A stretch of 44,399 nt of DNA from a virus. The DNA lies in IMG/VR virus record IMGVR_UViG_3300042934_001332, positions 1 to 44,399 of that record; one strand, given 5' to 3'. The notes beneath the pieces were generated by a model. That model was not told the DNA's origin, did not search any database, and was given only the letters and a program-made list of their open reading frames with translations. The stretch's first letter is position 1; every line of letters begins with the position of its first letter. This document shows, piece after piece, positions 23,819 to 32,151 of this stretch. A program made the position numbers and the translations under genes.

Positions 23819-24208
23819 TTGAAAAAAACTGAACAAAAGGCCACATTCAAAGACTTGATTGCAAAGAAGCTTCAAAAGGAAGCAAGTCTAACAGTCTATA
23901 AGGATTTAACTATAAGATCTATGGGTAAAACCATGACATTCAAAAGGCCGACAGATGATCAAATCCTTGATGTTATGGATGAAATAGGTGATGGCAAAGA
24001 TGCAAGGAAAATTGCTGAAGCATATAAAAAGTTAATATACCATACTTGTTCTATGCTGCAAGATACTGAATTGCACAAAGAACTTGAAATTAAAGATCCA
24101 TTTGATGCGGTCAATGCGATATTTGATCTTGCTGATGTTTTGGAATTAGGTGATCAGTTAATGGATATGACGGACATTGGCAGCAAGGTTGAAAAAATAA
24201 AAAACTAA
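23819..24208 (+). CDS. Tail assembly chaperone, short (G-like, XkdN family)
   Basis: A 129-aa protein with TTG start behind GGAGGTG. 'DLTIRSMGKTMTFKRPTDDQILDVMDEIGDG...YHTCSMLQDTELHKEL...DPFDAVNAIFDLADVLELGDQLMDM' matches the XkdN chaperone family, which keeps the tape measure soluble during tail assembly. The frame ends with A-AAA-AAC immediately before TAA, a -1 slippery site, giving a longer product (next entry). Confidence 0.9.
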   Translation: MKKTEQKATFKDLIAKKLQKEASLTVYKDLTIRSMGKTMTFKRPTDDQILDVMDEIGDGKDARKIAEAYKKLIYHTCSMLQDTELHKELEIKDPFDAVNAIFDLADVLELGDQLMDMTDIGSKVEKIKN

Positions 24209-24384
24209 TAGAGCATGATGCAGATTTCAATATGTTTGCTTTTTATGTGGTTAGAGGTAACAACCTGGATTATCTTGCTGGATTAAGTTACTTTGAAAAG
24301 CAATTTATGCATCATGCAAGGGATAAATTTTATAAAGAAGAAGCTGAAAGATACAAATCATTATTTGGGGAAGGAGGGAAATAA
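23819..24384 (+). CDS. Frameshifted long tail assembly chaperone (GT-like)
   Basis: After a -1 slip on 24199-24205 translation continues as 'KKLIEHDADFNMFAFYVVRGNNLDYLAGL' and on to TAA at 24382, adding about 60 codons. The extra frame has no convincing start of its own (first ATG only at 24229) and stops 1 bp before the tape-measure TTG. A short G form plus rare GT form is a conserved device of long-tailed phages. The slip itself is inferred. Confidence 0.75.
24199..24205 (+). promoter_or_regulatory. -1 ribosomal frameshift slippery site A AAA AAC
   Basis: In the zero frame the codons are ATA AAA AAC TAA. The heptamer AAAAAAC fits X-XXY-YYZ and the stop codon follows directly. It joins the XkdN-like frame to the overlapping downstream frame. 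Confidence 0.75.
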
Positions 24385-24385
24385 T

Positions 24386-25951
24386 TTGGCAAGCAAGACC
24401 ATAAACACCATTTTGAATCTAAAGGATAATTTCAGTAAGACCATAGAAAAGACCGGAAGCAACACAAAGAAATTTCAAAGGCACCTGAAACAAGCTGAAA
24501 ACCAGGCCAAGCGAATGAGAGAGATCACATCAAAAGGATTTATGGCCATAGGTGCAACCGCAATTGCTGCCGGTGCTGGTATGATGGCATTGGTCAATAA
24601 AACCGCTGAAAGCATGGATGCCATTGATAAAATGAGTGAGAGAACCGGCATCACTAGAGAACGATTGCAAGAATTAAAATATGCTGCAGGTCAAACCGGT
24701 GTGGAATTTCAGTCAATTGAAGATGGTATGTCAAATCTAACAAAAAACATGGGTAAAGCCGGTGAAGGAAGTAAAAAAATTGCATCTGCATTTAATAAGC
24801 TAAAGATCAATGTGAAAGATAGTAATGGCCACATGAGATCATCTACTGATCTTTTTAATGAGAGCATTGCAAAGCTTGCTGATATGAAAGATCAAACACA
24901 AAGAAATATACTTGGTCAAAAGCTGTTTGGCGGTAGTTGGCAAGAAATGATTCCGTTGATCAATCAAGGCAGTGCTGGTATAAAGGCATTAACAGACCGA
25001 TCAAGACAATTAGGACTGGTTGTTTCTGAAGATGCAGTCAAAGCAAATGTTGTATTCGGTGACACACTTGCAGATATTAAAGATTCATTTGCGGCACTTG
25101 GCACAAAGCTTTCAAATGCATTGCTGCCATACATGCAAAAATTTTCTGATTTCTTATTGGTGCAGATTCCAAAGGTTGAACCAATTGCAAGAGATGTGTT
25201 CGGCAAGATGGCTAATGCAGTCAATGCGATTCGTGAAAGTATGGATTGGTTGATTCCGGTGGCAAGCGGACTTTTAGGAACATTCATGGCTTTTCAAATA
25301 ATCACTAAAATTACAGCAGCAATGGCAGCATATAAAAAGATTACTCAAACAATGACAATCGTGCAATGGTTGTTAAATGCATCTATGTTGGCAAATCCTT
25401 TGACTTGGGTGGCGATTGCTATTGGTGTGTTGATTGGCCTTGGTGTGCTATTGTATAAAAATTGGGATGTGATCAAAGTAAAAGCATTTGCATTGTGGGA
25501 AGGTGTGAAAGCGGCATTTGCACCAATAGGTCAATTTTTCTCCGGAATATTCTCCGGTGTAAAAGAAGGATTTAGAGGATTTATTAATTTCATCATTGGT
25601 GGTATCAATAAATTTACTAGCAAACTAAGTTGGATTCCGGAAAAGCTGTCAACTGTGCCTGGTTTTGGATGGGCTGCAAATTTCGTAATACCACAAATAC
25701 CTTCGTTTGCACTAGGAACACAATATTTCACCGGTGGAATAGCCAGAATCAATGAAAAAGGCGGTGAAATCGTTGATCTACCAAATGGAAGTAAAGTGAT
25801 ACCAGCAGACAAATCACAAAAGATGATCAGCGGTGGCGGTTTTACAGTAAATGTGAACATCAGTGGAAATGTCATTGGCAATGATGCCTTTGCTGATGAA
25901 CTTGGTGAAATTATAGTGGGGAAAGTTAAATTAGCAATGGCGAATATGTAA
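24386..25951 (+). CDS. Tail tape measure protein
   Basis: About 521 aa. TTG 24386 is chosen because GGAAGGAGGG lies just upstream; an ATG at 24293 would force a long overlap with the chaperone GT frame. It starts 'MASKTINTILNLKDNFSKTIEKTGSNTKKFQRHLKQAENQAKRM' (coiled coil), with hydrophobic segments near 'ITSKGFMAIGATAIAAGAGMMALV', 'WLIPVASGLLGTFMAFQIITKI' and 'PLTWVAIAIGVLIGLGVLLYKNW', as in many tape measures. The end 'FALGTQYFTGGIARINEKGGEIVDLPNGSKVIP' is a common C-terminal module. By the usual length rule it predicts a fairly short tail. Confidence 0.93.
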   Translation: MASKTINTILNLKDNFSKTIEKTGSNTKKFQRHLKQAENQAKRMREITSKGFMAIGATAIAAGAGMMALVNKTAESMDAIDKMSERTGITRERLQELKYAAGQTGVEFQSIEDGMSNLTKNMGKAGEGSKKIASAFNKLKINVKDSNGHMRSSTDLFNESIAKLADMKDQTQRNILGQKLFGGSWQEMIPLINQGSAGIKALTDRSRQLGLVVSEDAVKANVVFGDTLADIKDSFAALGTKLSNALLPYMQKFSDFLLVQIPKVEPIARDVFGKMANAVNAIRESMDWLIPVASGLLGTFMAFQIITKITAAMAAYKKITQTMTIVQWLLNASMLANPLTWVAIAIGVLIGLGVLLYKNWDVIKVKAFALWEGVKAAFAPIGQFFSGIFSGVKEGFRGFINFIIGGINKFTSKLSWIPEKLSTVPGFGWAANFVIPQIPSFALGTQYFTGGIARINEKGGEIVDLPNGSKVIPADKSQKMISGGGFTVNVNISGNVIGNDAFADELGEIIVGKVKLAMANM

Positions 25952-25963
25952 GGAGGTGCAGCA

Positions 25964-26392
25964 ATGAAATATGATATTTATATAAGTGATATGGAAAGAA
26001 AAACAGTGCTGCAATTGCCTATCATACCGGCTGAAATGCCGCCATTTAAAAAAAGCAGCAGCAATGAAGAATTTGACACATATTCAGATGGCAAATATAA
26101 CATAATCGGTGATGTTGGCTTGATGGAATTTACACTTGAAAGCTATTTACCAGCAAAAGGCCGGAACTATTATTTTCAGAGGGTGAAAAACATCAATCCG
26201 GATGCATATATTGCTTTGCTGAATACCGCAATGATCAATATAAAGCCGATCAGAGTAGTGATTGTCAGAGGTGATGGAACATTCAACATCAATGACACTT
26301 TTTCTGTTGAGAATTTTGAATGGTACGATAACAAAGTTGGTGATTATCAATATTCACTATCACTGAAGCAATGGAGGGATTACAATGCATAA
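25964..26392 (+). CDS. Baseplate/hub-proximal protein (XkdP N-domain-like)
   Basis: A 142-aa protein. 'LQLPIIPAEMPPFKKSSSNEEFDTYSDGKYNIIGDVGLMEFTLESYLPA...YYFQRV' and 'FEWYDNKVGDYQYSLSLKQWRDY' are typical of the N-terminal domain of PBSX XkdP-like proteins. The LysM domain usual in XkdP is absent here. It sits between tape measure and hub genes. Confidence 0.8.
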   Translation: MKYDIYISDMERKTVLQLPIIPAEMPPFKKSSSNEEFDTYSDGKYNIIGDVGLMEFTLESYLPAKGRNYYFQRVKNINPDAYIALLNTAMINIKPIRVVIVRGDGTFNINDTFSVENFEWYDNKVGDYQYSLSLKQWRDYNA

Positions 26393-27284
26393 GTTACTTG
26401 TGAATGGCATTGACATCCTTCCAAAATCAAATAATTTATCCTGGTCAAGTGATACGGACACACTTGGACAACAATTGAGTTTTGACAGCCTCTATGATGT
26501 TTCAGAGGGTGATGTTATTAGCTTTGTTTTTAATAGCAAAGAGTACATCAGAGGGATTGTTGTCAACAAAGAGGAAAAGAAATTTTCATATAGTTATGTG
26601 TGCTTTGATTTCAGCTTTTACTTGAAAAATGAAGTCATCAAGCAATTCAACACAAACATCAGCAATGCGATCACATCACTGTTGAATGAATATAAGATTC
26701 CATGTAGTGTTGTGAATATACCGACAAAGATCAAGAAGATTTACAAAGACGAAAGCATTGCCAGTATAATTGATGATATGTTATCCCAGGCTGAAGCGGA
26801 TCAAAGAATCAAATACTTTAAGGAAATGAATGTAGATACTTTGAAAATATCCAAGTTGTCAGATATGAAGATCACACCAAAGATATTGATTCCAAAGGAT
26901 ATAGTCATCAGCAGCAGTATTGAAGATATGCGGAATAAAATAATCATTGTCAGCAATGAAGAAAGCAATTCATTAATCCAAGCTGTTGCAGAGGACAAGA
27001 CCGGACAAAATACATATGGTTTGTTGCAAGACATTGAATCGGTGGATAAAAAGGATATTGCACAGGCCAAGAACATTGCAAACAATTTGTTGAAAGCAAG
27101 AAATAAAATATTCAAAGATACAAGTTTTAATGTCCTTGGCTTGAGGGATGCCGAACTGATAAGGGCAAACAGATTGATCGAAATAAATGTCGGCACAAAA
27201 TTAAAAGGCTGGTACAAAATCAAATCAGCAAGTCACAGCTTGGCAAATAACAAGCATTTTGTGTCAATAGGTTTGGAGTGGTGA
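26385..27284 (+). CDS. Baseplate hub protein (XkdQ-like)
   Basis: A 299-aa protein. 'GIDILPKSNNLSWSSDTDTLGQQLSFDSLYD', 'VVNKEEKKFSYSYVCFDFSFYLKNEVIKQFN' and 'YKIKSASHSLANNKHFVSIGLEW' match the XkdQ/YqbQ family, related to the gpD/gp27 hub. It overlaps the previous gene by 8 bp. Confidence 0.9.
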   Translation: MHKLLVNGIDILPKSNNLSWSSDTDTLGQQLSFDSLYDVSEGDVISFVFNSKEYIRGIVVNKEEKKFSYSYVCFDFSFYLKNEVIKQFNTNISNAITSLLNEYKIPCSVVNIPTKIKKIYKDESIASIIDDMLSQAEADQRIKYFKEMNVDTLKISKLSDMKITPKILIPKDIVISSSIEDMRNKIIIVSNEESNSLIQAVAEDKTGQNTYGLLQDIESVDKKDIAQAKNIANNLLKARNKIFKDTSFNVLGLRDAELIRANRLIEINVGTKLKGWYKIKSASHSLANNKHFVSIGLEW

Positions 27285-27286
27285 CA

Positions 27287-27607
27287 ATGAGATATGATGT
27301 TGAGTTGGCCAAGTTATTAATGAATAAGGGCAACAAATCTTATGGTGCTTTGCTTGGGGATGTGATCAATATATCTCCGCTGGAAATTTCTATATTTGGC
27401 GGCAAGGCCATTCTATCAGATGATCAGTGTTATGTGTGCAGCGGCTTGAAAGAAAACATCATCAGAAAAGCAGATATTAAGATCAACACAACAACAAATG
27501 CTGGTGAGATCACATTGAAAGAAGTGCTGAAGGTTGGGGATCAAGTGTTGTGTTTGCCTATTGAGGATGGTCAAACATTTTTTATAATTGATAAGGTGGT
27601 GTTGTAA
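27287..27607 (+). CDS. XkdR-like baseplate protein (DUF2577)
   Basis: About 106 aa from ATG 27287, 8 bp after GGAG; GTGs at 27278 and 27281 are alternatives. 'DVELAKLLMNKGNKSYGALLGDVINISPLEISIFGGKAILSDDQCYVC' and 'LKVGDQVLCLPIEDGQTFFIIDKV' fit the DUF2577/XkdR family of PBSX-type tails. Confidence 0.85.
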   Translation: MRYDVELAKLLMNKGNKSYGALLGDVINISPLEISIFGGKAILSDDQCYVCSGLKENIIRKADIKINTTTNAGEITLKEVLKVGDQVLCLPIEDGQTFFIIDKVVL

Positions 27608-28041
27608 TGTTTCCACAATTTTCACCACAATTGCAAAGCAATGTACAAGAATCAACCGAATCACCAGGAAAATCATTTTTATTTGATTTTGAAACTGGTG
27701 ATTTTGCTGTTTTAGATGGAAAAGTCAAAGTTGTTGAAGGATATGCAGCTTTGAAGGTATGGATCGAGAAGGGCATGAGAACCGAAAAATTCAAATTCAA
27801 GATTTATGAAACCGGTGTTGAAGATGAATATGGAATCACCATGCTTGATTTTATCAATGGGGATTATCCGGAAGTTTTTAAAAAGGCAGAGCTGCAGAGG
27901 GAAATCACAAGATTTCTGTTAACACATCCGGAAATCATCAGTATTGACAATATGGTATTTATAAGGGATAGGAGAGCCATGATCATTGATTTTGACATCA
28001 ACACAATTTATGGAACCATTCAACAGGAGGTGAAATTGTAA
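27607..28041 (+). CDS. XkdS-like baseplate wedge protein (DUF2634)
   Basis: A 144-aa protein. 'FLFDFETGDFAVLDGKVKVVEGYAALKVWIEKGMRTEKFKFKIYETGVEDEYG' matches the DUF2634/XkdS family, gp25-like wedge proteins. Start and stop overlap its neighbours by one base each. Confidence 0.9.
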   Translation: MFPQFSPQLQSNVQESTESPGKSFLFDFETGDFAVLDGKVKVVEGYAALKVWIEKGMRTEKFKFKIYETGVEDEYGITMLDFINGDYPEVFKKAELQREITRFLLTHPEIISIDNMVFIRDRRAMIIDFDINTIYGTIQQEVKL

Positions 28042-29084
28042 TGGCCGAAACAAAGGACACGATTTTGAACCGGATGCTATCATATATATCAAACATATAT
28101 GATAAAACTATTGGATCATTTTTTTATGATGCCACAATGCCGGTTGCAATCGAATTGGAGAAGCTTGATGCCAAGGCTGATGCTATACTGAACAAGGGGT
28201 TTGCTGACACTGCAACCGGCGCTGATTTAGAGAGAAAATGCAGTGAACAAGGCATTGTGAGAAAACCGGCCACAAAAGCAACTGGATCGGTCGCGATTAC
28301 CGGTATTGTTGGATCACCGGTTGTGAAAGGTGAAATGGTTTCAAGTGACACAGCAAGTTTTATATTTGCTGAAGATAAAGTGATTCAAGTCGGTGGATCA
28401 GTCAATGTAATGGTTGAGTGTGTCGAGTTTGGATCAATAGGAAATGTACCAGCTGCTAGGATAAAATATTTTCCTAAGACACTTGAAGGTTTGCAAACAG
28501 TGACAAATCCGCAACCTTTTAAAGATGGTTATGATGCTGAATCTGATGAATCTCTGCGACAAAGATATTATGACAAGATTAGAACACCGGCCACATCCGG
28601 AAATAAATATCATTATAAAAATTGGTCAAAAGAAGTCACTGGAGTTGGTGATGCGAAGGTGTTTCCGTTGGCAAATGGTGCTGGCACAGTGAAAGTGGTC
28701 ATTATAAACAGCAATAAAAGGGCGGCAGATCAGGCATTGATTGATGATGTGACTGAATACATCAACGACAACAGGCCGATTGGTGCAACAGTTTCAGTTG
28801 TATCAGCAACAGAAATAGTGATCAATGTGAATGTTGCCCTAAATATTGATACCAATAATTATACTGTTGGACAGGTGACAACAGCGATGACAAATAACAT
28901 CACAAGTTACTTGAAAGAAATTGCCTTTGTGAATAGTTACGTTTCGTATGCAAGTATAGGCAATGTGATTTATAACACTGATGGTGTAATTGATTATAGC
29001 GGTTTACTTGTAAACAATGGCACTGCAAACATTACACTTCTTGAAACTGAAGTGGCTGTGCTTGGAGGTGTAATCGTTGGATAA
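28041..29084 (+). CDS. Baseplate J-like protein (XkdT-like)
   Basis: A 347-aa protein. The N-terminal 'MLSYISNIYDKTIGSFFYDATMPVAIELEKLD', the middle 'NPQPFKDGYDAESDESLRQRYYDKIRTPATSGNKYHYKNWSKEVTGVGDAKVFPLANG' and the C-terminal beta domain are typical of gpJ/XkdT wedge proteins that build the baseplate periphery. Confidence 0.94.
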   Translation: MAETKDTILNRMLSYISNIYDKTIGSFFYDATMPVAIELEKLDAKADAILNKGFADTATGADLERKCSEQGIVRKPATKATGSVAITGIVGSPVVKGEMVSSDTASFIFAEDKVIQVGGSVNVMVECVEFGSIGNVPAARIKYFPKTLEGLQTVTNPQPFKDGYDAESDESLRQRYYDKIRTPATSGNKYHYKNWSKEVTGVGDAKVFPLANGAGTVKVVIINSNKRAADQALIDDVTEYINDNRPIGATVSVVSATEIVINVNVALNIDTNNYTVGQVTTAMTNNITSYLKEIAFVNSYVSYASIGNVIYNTDGVIDYSGLLVNNGTANITLLETEVAVLGGVIVG

Positions 29085-29622
29085 ACAAACGCTATTTTCG
29101 TACATGCCTGGGTATTACAAGACCTCAAATGTGATAGACAATCTAAATAATGCAAACGCAATTGAGCTTAATTCATTTAATCAAAAGCTGGACAATCTAT
29201 TGAATCAATTTTTTAATGATACGGCTGATTTTACCTTGGAAAGATGGGAAAAAGAACTTGGCCTTGAAGTGATGAACAATTATGATCCGGAATTCAGAAG
29301 ATCAAAGGTCAAAGGCAAGTTAAGGGGAAGCGGCACAGTAACAATAAAACTGATTGAGAACGTTTCCGAAAGCTTTGCCAATGCTGAAGTTGCGATCATT
29401 GAAAATAACCCGGCATACAGTTTCACAGTCAAGTTTGTTGGCACAAAGGGCATACCGGCAAACCTGGATGATCTGAAAGCAGCTATTGAACTAATCAAAC
29501 CGGCACACTTAGCGGTTGAATATGAATTTACACATACAACCTGGTCAGAAGTAAAGGCGGCAACCTGGGGTGCTATTAAGAGCGGTACATGGGGCGAATT
29601 GAAAACAAGAGAGGTGATTTAA
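29077..29622 (+). CDS. XkdU/YmfQ-like tail protein
   Basis: A 181-aa protein with TTG start after GGAGGTG, overlapping XkdT by 8 bp. 'DFTLERWEKELGLEV...FRRSKVKGKLRGSGTVTIKLIENV' is the YmfQ (DUF2313) signature, gpI-like, joining wedge to fibre. The C-terminal 'TTWSEVKAATWGAIKSGTWGELK' is a short Trp-Gly repeat. Confidence 0.9.
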   Translation: MDKQTLFSYMPGYYKTSNVIDNLNNANAIELNSFNQKLDNLLNQFFNDTADFTLERWEKELGLEVMNNYDPEFRRSKVKGKLRGSGTVTIKLIENVSESFANAEVAIIENNPAYSFTVKFVGTKGIPANLDDLKAAIELIKPAHLAVEYEFTHTTWSEVKAATWGAIKSGTWGELKTREVI

Positions 29623-29623
29623 T

Positions 29624-30898
29624 ATGTCGGATTTAACAACAAATCTTCAGCTCAAAAAACCACTTGATAATGAAACGGCTGATATAGCTGTGATAAATGA
29701 AAACATGGATAAGATTGATACAGCTGTAGCTGCAAAAGAGACTCCAGCAGGGGCTCAAACTAAAGTTAATGCACTAGCAGGAGCAGGCAACACAAAAACT
29801 GTTAAAGAGGTTGCAGATGAAGTTACTGCACATAAGGCTGATTATGTGCGACAACCTGGTTATGGTACTACAGCAGGTTCTGCTAATACCTATACGTTAA
29901 CATTGAATCCTGCACTTACTTCATATGCAGCAGGTGTAGGGGTAACTGCAAAGATTCACGCTGCCAATACTGGAGCCTCAACAATAAATATAAACGGTTT
30001 AGGTGCAAAATCTATACTTGATAGTAAGGGCAATGCCATGACAGCAGGTAAATTAAGACTCAACGGAGTCTATACATTGAGGTATGATGGTATAAATTTT
30101 ATATCACAGGGTGAGGGTGGCTCTGGTAATGCAGTTGCGTCCAACCTTCTCTCTGGTAAAACAGCAAGTGTGGACGCAGGAGATATAGTTGGCACAATGC
30201 CTAACAAATCTACAGCATATTCAGGAGCCGTAGCCTATGACGGTAATAGCTCTGTAGGTAGACTTTACATGCAGCCGGGGTATGGATACTATGATGAAAG
30301 TGGCACTGCTTGGATATATAGGGACGACCCCAACTTCATAGCGGCAAACTTCCCTAATACGAAAAATATATTTGGACTACAGGGGACTATGCCAAATAGA
30401 AGTGGCAACAGTGGAGCTTTAGCGATTGATGTTGCAACAGCAGGAACAATAAAATTAAGACCTCCAGATGGTTATTATGATGGTGTTGACGATACTGTTT
30501 ATGCATACGATGTTGATTTTGTGGCAGCAAATATAAAAAGCGGTATAAACATATTTGGATTGGTAGGCGCTCTTATAGATGGTACAAATATGAAAAAATA
30601 TGCCTCTGGTACATTTACGGTTACTGGATTAACCAAGACATTGTCTGGCTTTGACTTTACTCCAAGACAAGTAATACTTATATGTCAAAATGGTTCTTAT
30701 TGGGATGTTGGAATAAGTGGCTCTGATATAAGCATCAGACAAAGTGCTACATACTATACCGGAATGACAGCGAGTAGCTCAGGTACAACTTACGACAACA
30801 CCTTTTCGGCTTCATTTGGTCAATGTACAGTTAAAACGGGTGCTAATACATTACAATGGGTAAATGGCGCAACCGTACAATATTTTGTTTACGGATAG
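29624..30898 (+). CDS. Tail fibre protein with internal repeats
   Basis: A 424-aa protein. The start 'MSDLTTNLQLKKPLDNETADIAVINENMDKIDTAV' is the usual fibre N-terminus that attaches to the baseplate. Residues about 80-165 form a beta module also seen in other clostridial fibres. Two ~65-aa repeats follow, each with 'GTMPN(K/R)S...GYYD...DxxFxAAN...NIFGL'. The last ~90 aa, rich in Ser/Thr/Tyr, are the likely receptor-binding tip. Confidence 0.88.
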   Translation: MSDLTTNLQLKKPLDNETADIAVINENMDKIDTAVAAKETPAGAQTKVNALAGAGNTKTVKEVADEVTAHKADYVRQPGYGTTAGSANTYTLTLNPALTSYAAGVGVTAKIHAANTGASTININGLGAKSILDSKGNAMTAGKLRLNGVYTLRYDGINFISQGEGGSGNAVASNLLSGKTASVDAGDIVGTMPNKSTAYSGAVAYDGNSSVGRLYMQPGYGYYDESGTAWIYRDDPNFIAANFPNTKNIFGLQGTMPNRSGNSGALAIDVATAGTIKLRPPDGYYDGVDDTVYAYDVDFVAANIKSGINIFGLVGALIDGTNMKKYASGTFTVTGLTKTLSGFDFTPRQVILICQNGSYWDVGISGSDISIRQSATYYTGMTASSSGTTYDNTFSASFGQCTVKTGANTLQWVNGATVQYFVYG

Positions 30899-30912
30899 GG
30901 AGGGAGTATTAA

Positions 30913-31203
30913 ATGCAAAGAGGAAATCTCGTAATATACGATCAGACCGGAAAGATATTTTCGCAAACTGGAGAAGCAGAGGGCTCTATCCTTCAACATG
31001 AATACCCTGTAGGAATTCCTTGGATAGAGATACCTTTCGGCACAATGGCAACAAAGAAATTGATTAGTATTGATGTATCAATAACTCCACATCAACCTAT
31101 ATTTGAGGACATACCTCATGAACAAACTGATGCAGAAAGAATAGCAGAACTAGAGAATCAATTGTTACTTATGGCAGATAATTTGGAAGGAGGGATTCTA
31201 TAA
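30913..31203 (+). CDS. Small tail-associated protein
   Basis: A 96-aa protein directly after the fibre. It ends in a short helix 'DAERIAELENQLLLMADNLEGG', a trimeric-coil-like tail. No named family recognised; the place suggests a fibre chaperone or baseplate accessory. Confidence 0.65.
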   Translation: MQRGNLVIYDQTGKIFSQTGEAEGSILQHEYPVGIPWIEIPFGTMATKKLISIDVSITPHQPIFEDIPHEQTDAERIAELENQLLLMADNLEGGIL

Positions 31204-31361
31204 TGGTTAATATGATAGTAGTAAGAATAGCAGCTGAGAGAATTTTAAATAGTGGCATAAACCCTAAAACAGGCAATGTCTATGTGCTTGATGATATAAC
31301 AAATCCAGATTATAGGGTTGCTGTAGAGAACTATATACTAGAACACACTGAGGGTATATAA
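31203..31361 (+). CDS. XkdX-like 52-aa protein
   Basis: ATG 31203 overlaps the previous stop by one base, behind GGAAGGAGGG. The product starts MVNMIVVRIAAERILNSGIN and ends in VAVENYILEHTEGI. It resembles the XkdX class of very small proteins that follow fibre genes in PBSX-type phages. It is followed by a terminator. Confidence 0.6.
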   Translation: MVNMIVVRIAAERILNSGINPKTGNVYVLDDITNPDYRVAVENYILEHTEGI

Positions 31362-31403
31362 GGCACAACATGGACAATATTGCGTAATAAATCAATGATA
31401 AGC

Positions 31404-31427
31404 AAAGACCAAAATGGTCTTTTTTTA
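31404..31427 (+). terminator. Terminator before the lysis genes
   Basis: AAAGACCA-AAA-TGGTCTTT followed by TTTT. Confidence 0.85.
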
Positions 31428-31458
31428 TTGTCAGAACATCATTTAATGGGGGTGCAAG

Positions 31459-31776
31459 ATGCAAGAGTGGATATTGAGATATTGGATTGAAGTACTATTT
31501 GGGCTTATTAGCACAGGCTTATTTGCTGGATATAGAAGGTTATCCAGTAAAGTTAAAGAGCAGGATGCAATTAAACTAGGCATACAAGCCCTGCTAAGAG
31601 ACAGAATTATTCAATCTTATAATCACTACCAAGAAAAAGGATTTTGCCCTATCTATGCACTAGAAAACGTTACAGCATTATACACACAATACCACGCACT
31701 TGGGGGTAATGGAATGGTTACAGAACTTGTAGAAAGACTTAAAAATATGCCAACAGAAAAGAAAGGGGTAATGTAA
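31459..31776 (+). CDS. Small protein with one membrane segment, lysis cassette
   Basis: A 105-aa protein with a single hydrophobic segment at about residues 6-24 ('LRYWIEVLFGLISTGLFAGY'), then a cytosolic helical domain ('AIKLGIQALLRDRIIQSYNHYQEKGFCPIYALENVTALYTQYHALGGNG'). The type is common just before endolysins in clostridial phages, often annotated as holin-like. It may be the holin or its regulator. Confidence 0.65.
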   Translation: MQEWILRYWIEVLFGLISTGLFAGYRRLSSKVKEQDAIKLGIQALLRDRIIQSYNHYQEKGFCPIYALENVTALYTQYHALGGNGMVTELVERLKNMPTEKKGVM

Positions 31777-31777
31777 A

Positions 31778-32113
31778 ATGTTAGAAAAAATATTAAGCAT
31801 TCTTTGGGAATGGAGATTTATTATAGCTCTAGTAATAGGAGCTATTTTCTTTTGCTTGTTTGAATGGGAGAGAGCAAAGCGAATGCTGTATGCTTGCATA
31901 GCTAAAGCAAAGCGATATGCAAAGGATCAGGTGCTGAAAAATGGCAAGCAGCAAGAAGAATATGTTGTTAAGCTAGCTCTTCAATATTTACCTTTGTCAT
32001 TACGAATATTTTTAGGTGAAAAGAGTATCAGAATCCTGGTGCGCTATCTATATTCAAAACTAGGTGATTACATAGATGATGGAATACTGAACGATACCTA
32101 TAAACTGGAGTAG
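31778..32113 (+). CDS. Second membrane protein of the lysis cassette
   Basis: A 111-aa protein with a hydrophobic segment at about residues 12-29 ('RFIIALVIGAIFFCLFEW') and a basic helical tail. It follows the previous gene after 1 bp. Holin or holin partner. Its stop lies within a terminator hairpin before the endolysin. Confidence 0.6.
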   Translation: MLEKILSILWEWRFIIALVIGAIFFCLFEWERAKRMLYACIAKAKRYAKDQVLKNGKQQEEYVVKLALQYLPLSLRIFLGEKSIRILVRYLYSKLGDYIDDGILNDTYKLE

Positions 32114-32137
32114 GCATGCGCCTGCTCCTTTATTTAT
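32107..32137 (+). terminator. Hairpin between holin-like and endolysin genes
   Basis: GGAGTAGGC-ATGC-GCCTGCTCC followed by TTTATTTAT. The upstream stop codon is inside the stem. It may attenuate endolysin expression. Confidence 0.75.
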
Positions 32138-32151
32138 ATGGAGGTGTAGTT

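Noticed and set aside
24293-24385. N-terminal extension of the tape measure from ATG 24293
   Set aside because: It overlaps the -1 chaperone frame, has no ribosome binding site, and TTG 24386 follows a strong GGAAGGAGGG.
29624-30898. Diversity-generating retroelement target in the fibre gene
   Set aside because: No reverse transcriptase or template repeat is visible anywhere in the window; the internal repeats are ordinary fibre repeats.
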